Of a DNA stretch of 20,115 bases, positions 7,611-17,999 are shown piece after piece. The position numbers and the translations under genes are program-made. Below the pieces are notes generated by a model that was not told the origin of the DNA, did no database searches, and was given only the letters and a program-made list of their open reading frames with translations. The first letter of the stretch is position 1; every line of letters begins with the position of its first letter. The stretch comes from CAZEYI01 sp964422855 (GTDB taxonomy: Bacteria; Patescibacteriota; Gracilibacteria; Absconditabacterales; Absconditicoccaceae): positions 1-20,115 of the forward strand of contig CAYRCS010000019.1 in NCBI GenBank assembly GCA_964422855.1, read 5' to 3'.

Positions 7611-9017
7611 ATGTCACATCTTTCGTATAGAGATCTGATTCATCAGACATATGACTTTCCACAACTTGGATTTGACGTAAATAAAGCATGAAATTTGATA
7701 TGGAATGGAGTGGATTTGTTGCAACAAGTTAAGAAAGCTAGTCCGGTAAAAATTTCATATCTTCCAAAGATACGTGAAAAAATTCAGTATGCGAACAAGA
7801 TATTTAATAGTGCAATAGAAAAATATTTTTATGATGGGAATTACATCTATTCGTATTGTACTAAGAGCTCTCATTTTGAATTTGTATTGGATCAGGTTAT
7901 ATCCGAAGGAGCGCAACTGGAGTTATCATCAGAATTTGACATAGAAATTATTGAAAAATTGGCAGAATCTGGGAAATTGAGTAAAAAAATGTTGATTATT
8001 TGTAATGGATATAAGCCTACAGGATATCTTACCAAGATCATTAATCTCAAGAGAAAGTGATATAACAATATTGTTGTGATTCTTGATAATAAAAATGAAG
8101 TAGATGATCTCGATGCGCTCTTGGAAGAAGGTGAAGTATGTAAAGTTGGTATGAGAGTAGCTACTGAAGATGAACCAAATACAGATATCTATACATCTAG
8201 ACTTGGCACGAGATCTATCGATATCCTTGCTATCTATAAAGATAAAATTCATAACAATAAGAAATTTGAGTTTTGTGCATTACATTTCTTTATCAATACC
8301 AAGATCAAAGATACAAGTTACTACTGGAGTGAATTGTCTAGGATAACTGGTCTTTACTGTGATCTCAAGCGTTTTTCAAAGACATTGCAATATCTAGATA
8401 TTGGCGGTGGATTTCCTATGCCGAGTTCACTTAATTTTGAATATGACTATGAATATATAGCTGATCAAATTATATGGACTATTAAGCATGTATGTGAAAG
8501 TGAAGAAATACAAGTACCGGATATTGTTACTGAATTTGGTACATATACTGTAGGAGAAAGTGGATGTACTATATTTAAAGTATTGGGACAAAAGAAACAG
8601 AACGACAAGGAATTGCGATATATTATTAACAGTAGTTTGATCACGACTCTCCCAGATATCCGATGAATTGATCAGAAATTTATTGTACTACCTATAAATG
8701 GCTGGAACAATGATTATGAAAAGGTTATCATAGGTGGTATTACTTGTGACAATGATGATTTTTATAATAAAGATGCCAAGGGTAATCAAATTATATTGCC
8801 ATCATTTGATGATGAAAAAGAAGATCTGTATATAGGATTTTTCCACACAGGAGCATACCAAGAATCATTGGGAGGATATGGAGGTATCCAACATTGTTTG
8901 ATACCAGCTCCAAAACATATTCTTGTAGATACGACTGATAATGGATGAATCCAAGTCAAACAATTTTCTAAGCAACAAGAATCTAAATCTATGCTTAGTA
9001 TATTGTGATATAAGTAA
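7611..9017 (+). CDS. speA: Arginine decarboxylase, PLP-dependent (short SpeA form)
   Basis: This 468-residue enzyme should convert arginine to agmatine, the first step to putrescine. It has the alanine-racemase-fold type: the likely PLP lysine is K85 in YCTKSSHFEF, followed by CNGYKPTGYL, FYTSRLG-like YTSRLGTRS, LHFFINT, the phosphate-binding LDIGGGFP, TEFGTYTVGESG, then ITCDNDDFY and FHTGAYQESLGGYGG near the C-terminus. It is far shorter than the ~630-residue E. coli SpeA. The pattern YCTKSSHFEF...TEFG.YTVGESG...GAYQE.LGG.GG.QHCLIP.PKH is, from memory, that of Bacteroidota decarboxylases. Five glycines are UGA. It heads an operon with the agmatinase 24 nt downstream. The start follows the hairpin leader. 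Confidence 0.92.
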
Positions 9018-9041
9018 TTTTATTTGTCTTTGGTGAAAGAT

Positions 9042-10049
9042 ATGGTCGTAGCATTTGATCCAAACGCACCTGCACTTCAATGAAGGCTCTTTGGTTTGCC
9101 GTTTAGTATAGAAGAATCAGAACTTGTGATCGTGCCTGTGTCTGTCGATATGACGACTTCTTCAGGGAAAGGGACCGCTTATGGACCTCAGGCAGTATTG
9201 GATGCGTCTGCACAAGTTGATCTCTATGATCTGACATATAAAAATTTTCGAGAAAAGGGTATTAGTATGCTTCCTATACAGCAAGATATTGTAGATCCTA
9301 CTGCGGCAGCTATTGCACAAGCTATTGTGGATAATCTAGCGCAATGAAAAGATCCATCAACAGAAGATTTGGCGATTGTGAATCAAGCTTCTCTGAAAAT
9401 CAATGACTATGTCTATACACAGACAAAAGCATTGCTTGATCAGTGAAAGAAAGTTGCCTTACTCGGTGGAGATCACTCTACGCCTTATGGATTTATGAAA
9501 GCATTGGGTGAGGTGCATGGTGATTTTGCTGTATTGCAAATGGATGCTCATTGTGATTTGCGTCAAGCGTATGAATGATTTACCTATAGCCATGCGAGTA
9601 TATTCTATAATGTCATGGAGACTATTCCGCAAGTATCAAAACTTGTGCAAGTAGGGATTAGAGATTTTTGTGAAGAAGAATCTGATTATGTTGCAGCTCA
9701 TGGAGATAGAATTGCTATACATTTTGATAGACATATACAGCAGGCTTTGTATAGTGGTAAAACTCGAGCTGACTATATGCGTACAATTATTGATCAGTTG
9801 CCAGAAAAAGTCTATATCTCGTTTGATATAGATGCCTTGGATCCTAAACTTTGTGGGCATACAGGTACGCCAGTGCCAGGTGGGTTGGAATTTGAACAAG
9901 CAGCTATGTTGCTTGATATGGTAGCAGCTAAAAAAACCATTATAGGTTTTGATCTCAATGAAGTCGGTAATGATCCACGAGATGCCAATGTTGGTGCTCG
10001 TATGTTGTTCCGTCTATGTGCACAATTCCTTAGTTCTGCTTCACAATAG
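9042..10049 (+). CDS. speB: Agmatinase (ureohydrolase family)
   Basis: A 335-residue Mn2+ enzyme that should hydrolyse agmatine to putrescine and urea, the step after SpeA. All metal-binding motifs are present: GGDHS (142-146), DAHCD (168-172) and FDIDALDP (261-268), plus the substrate-loop region HTGTPVPGG. Four glycines are UGA, one in YEGFTYSHAS, a conserved position of the family. GGTGAAAG just upstream of ATG 9042 is one of the few Shine-Dalgarno-like sequences in the window and supports this start. Agmatinase is favoured over arginase or formiminoglutamase because the gene directly follows arginine decarboxylase. Confidence 0.93.
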
Positions 10050-10076
10050 AAATATTTATTTGTTAATTGTAGTCGT

Positions 10077-11195
10077 ATGTCTCTACACGAAAAACTTCCT
10101 TTGCTTAGCAAAGAACTTCAGGATAGAATCTTTACTGGAGAAAGAACTTTTGCCCCAAATCCTAGTACCCCTGTAACGAATTTTTTGGTGCATACCAAAC
10201 GTCATTGTAATGGAGGCAAGACTGTGGATGCTGGTTTGCGATTGCGCGATCATGTCAATAATGGATGAAAAATGTTTCTTACCATGGCAGGAGCGGGATC
10301 TTCATTTCAGCAAGGTATTTTGATAAGTGAACTTATACGTACAAATAAATTGCATGGGATATCTGTGACTGGAGCAAACTTGGAAGAAAGTTTGTATCGT
10401 CTCGTTGCGCATAGTAACTATGCATATATACCTGACTATGTAGAACTTACTCCACAACAAGAAGAAGAACTTCGCAAAGCAGGATTTCGTAGAATTACCG
10501 ACACTTTCCTTCCTGAAGAAGAAAGTGTACGCAAGATATTGCCAGCTATGGAATCATTGCGACGCGAATCAGAAAAAAATGGAGAATCATTGCTCTGGCA
10601 TGAATATTTCTTCAGATTGTTTGAACGCAATATGATAGAATTTGATCCAGCTGCAAATGTGGATGATTGTTGGTTGTATCAAGCATGGAAACATAAAATA
10701 CCTGTCTTTGTGCCTGGATTGGAAGATAGTACGATGGGCAATATATTTACACATGCATCATACAAAGGTACTCATGAGTTCCTATCACAATATACTTTGG
10801 AAGATGGATCTATCGATATGCATATCGTTAAGCCAGGCGTAGCCTATATGCACCGTATGGCGGAGTGGTACTTGGATAATACCAAAGATACATCTATTGC
10901 ATTCTTGCAACTCTGAGGTGGTATAGCAGCTGATTTCCCTATCTGTGTGGTGCCACATATCAAGCATGATTACTTACATGCAGCACCAGATGCTGATAAA
11001 GAAAAATTCGTGAAGTCATGGGCCGCATTTATCGAAATACATTCATCTCCGATGAGTTTTGGTTCTTACTCAGGAGCAGGATGGAAAGAGAAAATTACTT
11101 GGGATAAGTTTACACCAGATGCATTTGGTGTGCAAATATTTGGTGATTATACTGAGCATTTTCCAGATATCGCTGCAATTATGTTGGGGAAATAA
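10077..11195 (+). CDS. Deoxyhypusine-synthase-like enzyme (bacterial type; probable aminobutyl transferase)
   Basis: A 372-residue homologue of deoxyhypusine synthase (DHS). Motifs: FLTMAGAGSSFQQG near the start of the NAD fold, SVTGANLEESLYRLV, FVPGLEDSTMGN, GVAYMHRMAEW, GGGIAADFPICVVPH, and SGAGWKEKITWDK at 332-344, where Lys344 aligns with the catalytic lysine of DHS. Eukaryotic and archaeal DHS moves the aminobutyl group of spermidine to eIF5A. Bacteria lack eIF5A, so this form is more likely to act on a small amine, for example making homospermidine or spermidine from putrescine. It is third in the operon, 27 nt after speB, which supports a polyamine role. Two glycines are UGA. An intrinsic terminator follows. 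Confidence 0.88.
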
Positions 11196-11210
11196 ATATT
11201 TAATTTTAAT

Positions 11211-11246
11211 AAAAAAAACACTCACTGATTAGTGAGTGTTTTTTTT
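11211..11246. terminator. Bidirectional intrinsic terminator between convergent genes
   Basis: Stem AACACTCACT (11217-11226) / AGTGAGTGTT (11231-11240) with a GATT loop. It is flanked by eight A on the left and a T run to 11246 on the right, so it can end both the polyamine operon (+) and the ATPase gene (-). Confidence 0.9.
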
Positions 11247-11251
11247 ATTAT

Positions 11252-14152
11252 TTATTTCATGCCCCAGACGATTCTTTTTTCGCCTTTGATTTCTTTGAAC
11301 TCTTGTGCGACTACTTTGATCTTGTCTCCTATGTTGAAGAATTTTTTTCGCTCTACTTCTTTGGGGACTTTGATGTATTTCTTGTGGAGGAGTCATTCTA
11401 CACCTTTGACGGTTACGAAGATGCCGTAGTTGTAGAGTAGCTTGACGTATCACTCATAACTTTCGCCTATCTTGATATCTTTGATAGTAAATTTTGCTGT
11501 GGTTTTTGGTGTTGGGGTATCTGTATTTTTGGTGCTTGTTTTTTTGGCTACGGGAGTATCTTCTTGGGCGTTGAGCTTAGATACATTCATTAGAAACTTG
11601 AGTTGTTTTGCTTTCTCTATAGTTTTTTTGATAGTCTCCTTTTTATCGACTAGAACCATCAATGATTCGCCATTTGGATCAGTATGCTCGTTGTGGATAT
11701 ATACATCTGTCGTGCCAATGCTTTTACCTTTCTTGGTTTCTTGATCGATATTGTCTGGTTTTGTAAACCATACTGCCTTGTGTTTTTTTTCTTTGGTGTC
11801 TATAATAATGGCGTCAGCTTGTTCTTCTCCGATGATATATTGTTCAAATAATCAGGAGTTTGATTCTACAAAAGGATCTTGTAATACTTGTGCTTCATCT
11901 TCTGTGAGTCATAGGCTCTCTAATTTTGCTTTGTCTGCTACCTTTTCCTGTGCTGAGAATGTTTTCTTATTCCAAGCGTTCATGAGGACTTCGAGTTCGC
12001 CTCTTTCGGCAGCATATCTTTGTCTGGATTGTTTGATGATCTTTTGTCTGAGTTCTTTGGATCATTCTGGTCTAGATAGAGGCATAGTCTTCATGCTAAA
12101 TGGATCGGACGTTACTCCATCTATCATGAGTTTGGAGTATGCGGTGAATTTTGGTAGTGATATGAGATCGTTGGACGATACCATTTCTTTGAACTGTGCA
12201 GACATAATAGTTGCGTCATCATGTCCGAGTGTAAATGATATGATCGTACCAATGTTTCCAAAAATAGCGTCTTTGATCTCAGGGAGGAGTTGGCTTGTAA
12301 ACTGGTTTGCAACGATAAGGGATAGTTTGTATTTTCTCGCTTCTGATAATATGGTGGTAAATGAACTCGTCGCAAAATTTTGGAATTCATCGATATAGAG
12401 ATAGAAATCTCTTCTATCGTTATAATCTATATCGGCTCTAGACATGGCATCAATTTGAAATTTGGTTACTAAGAGCGAACCAATCATAGCGGCATTATCT
12501 TCACCGATCTTTCCTTTGCTCAGATTGATCAAGATTATTTTCCCTTCATCCATTGCTTTTCTGAGATTTAGTTTGGTTCTGGGTTGGCCAAATATATTTC
12601 TTACAACACTAGATGACAAAAATTGCCCAATCTTGTTGGTAATAGGAGAAATTGCTTCTTCTCTTTGCTTTGGCATCCATGTATTGAATTCTCCTGTCCA
12701 AAATTTGAGTACAAGAGGATCTGTAATATGTGATATAACTTCTTCTCTAAATCATTGGTCTACAAGAACTCTTAAGATGTGCATCAGTGTTGCATTTGGA
12801 TATTCTACTATAGATAAGAGAACATTTCTTAGGATGTACTCCAATCTAGGTCATCGACTATGTGCAAAGAGCCTGTAGAATGTCGATACTACTCATGAAA
12901 CGATGAGATTTTTCTCATCTTCATTTTCATATTGTAATAGATTAAATCCTATCGGATGGGAGGTATCTGATACGTCAAATAGTACGACATCATTGATACG
13001 ATGAGGAGGGATATGTTCCATGACTGTTTCTACGAGATCGCCGTGTGGGTCTAATAGGGCGAGTCCGTTGCCTGCGATCATATCGCTTTTGACCATATTG
13101 GATATGAAGGTAGACTTACCTGTACCTGTTTTTCAAACGATATATACATGTCTTGCTTTGTCTTCTCTTCTAATCCCTAGTTCTACTTTCTCTGCTCTAT
13201 AGTCTGTCGTCCCGACTATGGTGACATCTCATTTTTTGCTATTTTCGAGTGTTGGTACATTGTTTGGGTAGGGTAGTTTTCTATACACAGTATATTCGAG
13301 TTCTTTTGCAAAGTTTTCTTTGGTAGGTATATGGAAAAAATTAACAGCTTGTGTTATTGCCATACCTTTTCTTTTTGGGTTTATTCATATTTTTATCTTT
13401 GCGTTGTCTGTGAAAGCTGCAAAGACTGTTTTGATATTGTTTTTGATGCTTTCGTATAGTTCGCCATGAAGATTTTCTGTATGATACGATATATCTACAT
13501 ATATTTCTGTTTTTAGTATTTCCTTACCTGCTTGTGCTGTTTCTGGATTGTCTTTGCTATCATTGAGATATTCGGCTCATTTTTTGATTCGGTTTCGCAA
13601 TATGATAAGTGGTCTATTTTCTTTGAACATATATGTAAAGTATAGGTCTAGCTTGGCTCCTTTTGGGATAGATCAGTATAATGATAATATATCACTCATA
13701 GGGTCCATATAGGAACCATCTTTGGTGAAGTCTGTTTTTGTCTTTAGTATACTACTATTTGCAAAACGAATATGTTGTTTTCGTGTAGGTATCTGTATGG
13801 GTTCGATAACGGTAAGATCTGATGTAGGATAGTTTGTATAAAATGTGTTTTGAAAATATTCGGCAAAATTTTTGGGTACTTTGACATACATATGTATTTT
13901 TGTCTGATTTCATGATATCCAGAAAGTAACTTCTTTTTTTTGTAAGCCCAAAAGGTTATTGAGAAGCATATCTCGATGGTTGACTCACATTTCGTTGTCT
14001 TTGAATGGTTTTATAAGAAAATACACATCCTGTCATCATAGATCGGCATTTGCTGTAGATGTTGGCTTTTCGAGTTTTTTTTTGCTATTTTTTTCTTGTC
14101 CAACCAACAAATGACCTATATATTCAGCTTTTTCTATCACAGATTCTAACAT
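11252..14152 (-). CDS. VirD4/TraG-like DNA-translocation ATPase with C-terminal S1 domain
   Basis: A 966-residue protein in three parts. Residues 1-330 form an N-terminal region like that of other Patescibacteria 'type IV secretion DNA-binding' ATPases (VTFWISG...KIHMYVKVPKNFAEYFQ). The motor has Walker A GKTGTGKST (340-348), LALLDPHGDLVETVMEHIPPHR, Walker B FYLYIDEF (583-590), EARKYKLSLIVANQFTSQL and FGNIGTIISF. A lysine-rich linker leads to an S1/OB domain at about 895-966 (IGESYEGYVKLLYNYGIFV, VEGLLHKKYI, NIGDKIKVVAQEF). Seventeen glycines are UGA, including the first Gly of Walker A and two S1 signature glycines. Relatives couple DNA to conjugation or secretion channels. No transmembrane anchor is evident. 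The start fits the promoter at 14183-14210. The S1 fusion is unusual. Confidence 0.88.
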
Positions 14153-14182
14153 ATCTCACGTTTTTGTTTTTAAATTTGTACC

Positions 14183-14210
14183 ATTATATCTATCTTTTTG
14201 TGAAATGCAA
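14183..14210 (-). promoter_or_regulatory. Promoter of the VirD4-like ATPase gene
   Basis: Minus-strand TTGCAT (14210-14205), 16 nt, TATAAT (14188-14183). The start near 14176 leaves a leader of about 25 nt before ATG 14152 and supports that start codon. Confidence 0.65.
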
Positions 14211-14227
14211 AGATTGTTGTTGAGAAT

Positions 14228-14255
14228 TTGAGTCAGATAGCTATAGCCATAGTAT
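14228..14255 (+). promoter_or_regulatory. Candidate promoter of the PriA-like gene
   Basis: TTGAGT (14228-14233), 16 nt, TAGTAT (14250-14255), placing a start about 15 nt before ATG 14278. The match is moderate. It lies back to back with the ATPase promoter. Confidence 0.35.
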
Positions 14256-14277
14256 CTTGTTTACTGTATTGTGGGTG

Positions 14278-14985
14278 ATGTATCTGTATGCTTTTGATGA
14301 ATATGTAGGAAATGATAGAATTTTCTCTGCTCCAGGCATTGTTTTGCCTATTGGTACCTTGTTTGTCTCTCAGGGCAGAAAATATTTGGTTTTGTGAGAA
14401 ACAGTAGCGTTTGCAGAGACCTATAAACACACTTTTCGTGGCCATCCTGATGAAGTATTGGGGCTTCTTTTGTCAGACAAGGAAATTGCACTTATCCACT
14501 ATATGGCAAATACTTATTTTGCTCTCTATAAGAATATTGTTTCATTGTTTGTTGATGATCCTTTGGCTGTATTTGTATGATCAAAAATCAAAAAAATGCC
14601 TTCATCAAGCCATTTTTTGCTAGATGGGCATAGTTTGTCTACTCATGTCTCTGTGGGGCAGCAATTGGTTGTTTTCCCTGATTTATGGACGCTTACATCT
14701 ACTTTGAGTGCATTTGGCGATATGGATTGCAGCACTTGGCATCATGGATTGACTCATAAACAACAAACTCGCTTGTTTGATGCTATAGCACAGGGTTCAA
14801 GCACGGTTTTATGTTGTACCCATGGAGGGATATTTCGTAGATGGGCTGATTTGCGTTCCATTGTATTAGTTGAACCAAATGCTTGGTATTATCATAACTA
14901 TCAAGAGCCTAGGTACTCAGTGCCAGATCTTCTTACTAAGATGTCTGAAATATATGGAGCTACTATAGATTTTTTGCGCTACTAA
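14278..14985 (+). CDS. Truncated, ATPase-dead PriA homologue
   Basis: A 235-residue protein that aligns by eye with the N-terminal half of primosomal helicase PriA. Residues 1-95 resemble the 3'-DNA-end-binding region (PIGTLFVSQGRKYLVLG, LLLSDKEIALIHYMANTYF). FLLDGHSLSTHVS (113-125) stands where PriA has LL.GVTGSGKTEVY. VVFPDLWTLT replaces VPEI.LT, and WHHGLTHKQQTRLF replaces the LHS.L...ER element. STVLCCTHGGIFRRWADL matches iViGTRSAlF.P..nL, and VLVEPNAWYYHNYQEPRYSVPDLL matches IDEEHD.SYKQ....RYHARDLA. The P-loop and DEEH box are lost, and the Zn-binding and second helicase domains are absent. Reading continues through two UGA glycines to a TAA. It may be a DNA-binding remnant with a new role or a decaying gene. 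A GTG at 14200 would extend it. Confidence 0.72.
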
Positions 14986-15000
14986 TTTGTATCATATTTT

Positions 15001-15029
15001 TTGCCTTTTTTGTTCATTATCGGTATAAT
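15001..15029 (+). promoter_or_regulatory. Promoter of the type IV pilus operon
   Basis: TTGCCT (15001-15006), 17 nt, TATAAT (15024-15029). The start near 15036 leaves a leader of about 25 nt before ATG 15061. Confidence 0.65.
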
Positions 15030-15060
15030 TGGGTATGTTTATCTCTTGCCTATCCATTGT

Positions 15061-15627
15061 ATGAACGAAAAATTCGCTAGCATAGGACAAACTTTGCGAC
15101 AACGCTCACTGCGTTTTGTAGTGGTTTTGTCATGAGTTTTGGTTCTTGTATGCCTTTATCTTGTGGTTTCTACCTATTTTTCTGAAAGAAATATTGCTAA
15201 GCAACAAGATATATTGGACTCCAAAAATGAAGAATTGGATCGTATTGCTTCTATGACCGGGTTTGTGAAGTTTGATTATGTAGATATGCTTCAGTCAAAG
15301 GTCGTATGATTGTCTTGGGATGATAGAATCCAAAAAATTGTTGATATGATCCAGTCTATCAAATCCATTGGTTCACAGGAATGACAAAACATTGTCCTTA
15401 CTGACTTTACTGTTACTCCCAAAGAATTGGCCGTAAGAGGCACTGTTAGTAGTTTAGCTTTGCTCTATTTTAGTAGACCAGAAAGCAATTTTTATAGTGT
15501 GATAGATAGATTTAAGTCATTGCCATTTATCAACGATATGAAAGTCAAAAACTATACCAAACGTGATGATGGAGCATACGAATTTGTTTTACAAGCTACT
15601 GTAGAGGATGGAACAACAGAACAATAA
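15061..15627 (+). CDS. pilN: PilN-like type IV pilus inner-membrane assembly protein
   Basis: A 188-residue bitopic protein: a short basic cytoplasmic N-terminus (MNEKFASIGQTLRQRSLR), one transmembrane helix at about 18-40, a coiled-coil-like stretch (ERNIAKQQDILDSKNEELDRI), then a small periplasmic alpha/beta domain ending VKNYTKRDDGAYEFVLQATV. PilN with PilO and PilM forms the alignment platform of type IV pili. Sequence identity in this family is low, so the call rests on topology and on position before a PilO-like gene and pilC. No pilM precedes it here, where PilM usually lies upstream. Three glycines are UGA. Its 3' end overlaps pilO by 20 nt. Confidence 0.72.
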
Positions 15628-16408
15628 TCAGCTTGAAGCTGGTATCGTAGAAAAATTGTTGCGTCAGAAGGCGTCTACACAAGATGTTACTCCTGTTGCT
15701 GATACTGAGTTATCGGGTAGTGCTATGAGAGTAATCAATACAAAATATAAAGTCTATTTGCTCATCGTTGCAGCATTGGCTTTCTTTCTCTTGCAGTTTT
15801 TCTTCTTCCCTGCATTGGATGCATATCAGAGTTCGCAGAATTCTTTGCAAAATATTGTCCTTCAATTACAAAACTTTGATGCCAAGAGACTTGCTATGCT
15901 TGATAAGGCAGCATTGTACAAAAAAATACAAGAACAAGAATCACAGATTGTTGAATGTTATAATCTTAATAATTCTTGTGAGGCTCTTGATCCAGCAATC
16001 AAAGAACAATTTACTGGCGTGGTTGCATTTCTTAAATTTAATTCGCTCCAGGATCCTAAGCTTGGCGTCGATGAACAACGTATCCTTAGAAATATAAACG
16101 AATACCTTACCAGAGCATATCCTCAAAGTAGTAATGACAGAACGCTCAATGCTGATCTCCAAAATATACAAATAGGAGAGTCAGTGGATTTTGGTGATGG
16201 GATCTATCGTTTGCCTATCGCTGTGACTGCACGTTTTGTTGATAAAGATGCACTATTATCGTTTGTGCGTAATGTTGAATCATTTGTGCCAGCAGATCCA
16301 AGTGCTCGTATTTATTATATGATCGATCAGGTGGATTATGATATAGCACAATATACCGAACCGCAAGATGCAAAAATATTTTTATCTGCGTTTTATTACA
16401 CGGAATAA
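15608..16408 (+). CDS. pilO: PilO-like type IV pilus inner-membrane assembly protein
   Basis: A 266-residue protein with a ~45-residue cytoplasmic tail, one transmembrane helix at 49-68 (YLLIVAALAFFLLQFFFF), a coiled coil (YQSSQNSLQNIVLQLQNFDAKRL) and an extracytoplasmic domain. The layout is that of PilO, partner of PilN. A Cys pair (ECYNLNNSCEAL) may form a disulfide. It is longer than the usual ~200 residues because of the cytoplasmic tail. It has no UGA codon and reads cleanly under any code. It overlaps pilN by 20 nt, and its stop shares a base with the pilC start (TAATG), so translation is probably coupled. Confidence 0.7.
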   Translation: MEQQNNNQLEAGIVEKLLRQKASTQDVTPVADTELSGSAMRVINTKYKVYLLIVAALAFFLLQFFFFPALDAYQSSQNSLQNIVLQLQNFDAKRLAMLDKAALYKKIQEQESQIVECYNLNNSCEALDPAIKEQFTGVVAFLKFNSLQDPKLGVDEQRILRNINEYLTRAYPQSSNDRTLNADLQNIQIGESVDFGDGIYRLPIAVTARFVDKDALLSFVRNVESFVPADPSARIYYMIDQVDYDIAQYTEPQDAKIFLSAFYYTE

Positions 16409-17508
16409 TGTTCTCTTCTTTGGATAGCTATGTACAAAATGCACTGCAGAACTTTGATACCAGCCGCTTTGGCCCCAAAGACAAGGTTTTCTTTTTTAAA
16501 GAATTATCTTATCTGCTCTATGGTGGAGTGTCATTAGTAGATGCTTTTGATGTGATCTCATCGAGTTCAGAAAATTTTGCTGTCCAAAAAATAGCTAGTA
16601 GTATCGTAGCTCATATCCGTGAAGGTAAACAATTGTCTTATGCTATGACCAGATTGCCTGATTATTTTGATGAATGAGATTACAACATCGTCAGAGTAGG
16701 AGAAAAGAGTGGTGATCTCCCTCATGTATTGTCATCGTTGGCTCAAGAATATGCCTACCTTATTGATATCAAAAATAAATATGTCTCTGCTTTGATGTAT
16801 CCAATCGTATTGATCATTATTTCAGTGGTAGCGGTATTATCTTTGTTCTTGCTTGTGTTGCCAAATATATTTGTGATAGCAGATCAATTTCAGATGAGCG
16901 ATCTTCCGTTTATCACACAGATGCTGAAGAATATATCGGATTTCCTTTTTGCTTACTGGAAACAGTCATTGATAGGGTCTGCTGTATTGTGATTTGTCTT
17001 GTTTACGTATTTTACTTCACAAGGAGGTAGAAAAGTATGGTTCTCGTTTGTGATGTCTTTACCTTTGTTTGGTAAGTTAACAAAATACTTTTATCTCATC
17101 AAATGGGCTAGATACGTCCAATTGATGCTCAAGGCTGGTTTAAGTTATATCCAGACGTTCCAACTCTTACGTGACGTATTGCATATATCGGCATATGAAG
17201 AAATGACAGACCGTATCTTACAATGATTGCAAAAATGACAAACTATATATGATGCACTCAATGTAGAGAAAGTACTGATCCCTGCCAATGTGAGTACGCT
17301 TATCAGAGTAGGGGAACAGACTGCAAATCTTCCTGATGCTCTTGCTAATGTTATATCCTTGTATCAAGATGAACTCGATGTAACCATCACTCGTCTTGCA
17401 AAAGTTGTCGAACCAATTATGCTCTTGTTTGTATGATGAATAGTCGTCGTCATAGCCTTGGGAGTATTTGGTTTGATCTTGCAAATTATGGAATGAGTCT
17501 GAATCTAA
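16408..17508 (+). CDS. pilC: Type IV pilus platform protein PilC (GspF family)
   Basis: A 366-residue polytopic membrane protein made of two GspF repeats. The first has FFKELSYLLYGGVSLVDAFDVIS, a membrane pair with YPIVLIIISVVAVLSLFLLVLPNI, and VRVGEKSGDLPHVLSSLA. The second has KWARYVQLMLKAGLSYIQTFQLLRDV, LIRVGEQTANLPDALANV, and the C-terminal membrane helix VVEPIMLLFVGGIVVVIALGVFGLI. It anchors the pilus motor ATPase and recruits pilins; neither PilB nor PilT is in this window. Eight glycines are UGA, including two consecutive ones in FVGGIV. The last 16 nt overlap the next gene. Length is slightly below the usual ~400. Confidence 0.93.
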
Positions 17509-17996
17509 AACATAGTCATATCCGTTGATTTACACTTATAGAAATACTTTTTGTTATTGTTATTATTAGCTTACTTTTGGGGTCAGTGTTTTTTTTCTGA
17601 TCACAACGTATTGCAGAATTATGAACCAAAACACACGTAGAAGCATTTATCCAATTTTATGATCGTGTTCGTTTGGAAAATCTTTCTAGTTCCTATATTT
17701 GAACTGGTCGCTATGATGCTATGACTTTAGATTTTGTTGATGAACAGGGGATTCTAACGCTTGATTATAGACTCCAATCAGATGCTGTATATACGGAAGA
17801 TTTTGTTCTTGGAGGAGATCTTGTATTTGATCTTCAGAGTGATTTTGTTGTAGCACAAAAGCCTTTTGCTATGTGATGTACTATCATGCCTACATCTGCT
17901 GCAGCTTTTGCTGTAGTTTCTCCTATGGGAGATAGATATTGTTTTGCAATTATTCCTGATAGTTGTAGACTGGATACAACTTTATGTCCTCAATAG
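17493..17996 (+). CDS. Type IV prepilin-like protein (first)
   Basis: A 167-residue prepilin. The class III signal is HIRG|FTLIEILFVIVIISLLLG with cleavage after Gly12, Phe at +1 and Glu at +5. Gly12 is a UGA codon (17526-17528). The hydrophobic helix is followed by a small globular domain with Cys in MGCTIM, RYCFAII and SCRLDTTLC, which could make disulfides. It overlaps pilC by 16 nt, using an ATG inside the pilC end. In standard code it would terminate at codon 12, before the cleavage site. Whether it is a major or minor pilin is not clear; position in an assembly-gene operon favours minor. Confidence 0.85.
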
Positions 17997-17999
17997 TAC

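Noticed and set aside
11252..11465. S1 domain as a separate small gene
   Set aside because: The S1 region is in frame with the ATPase through UGA glycines, with no stop, start signal or promoter separating them.
11751..12398. Long plus-strand open frame of 215 codons
   Set aside because: It is antisense to the motor domain of the VirD4-like ATPase, whose minus-strand frame has clear Walker motifs. The plus-strand translation shows no domain.
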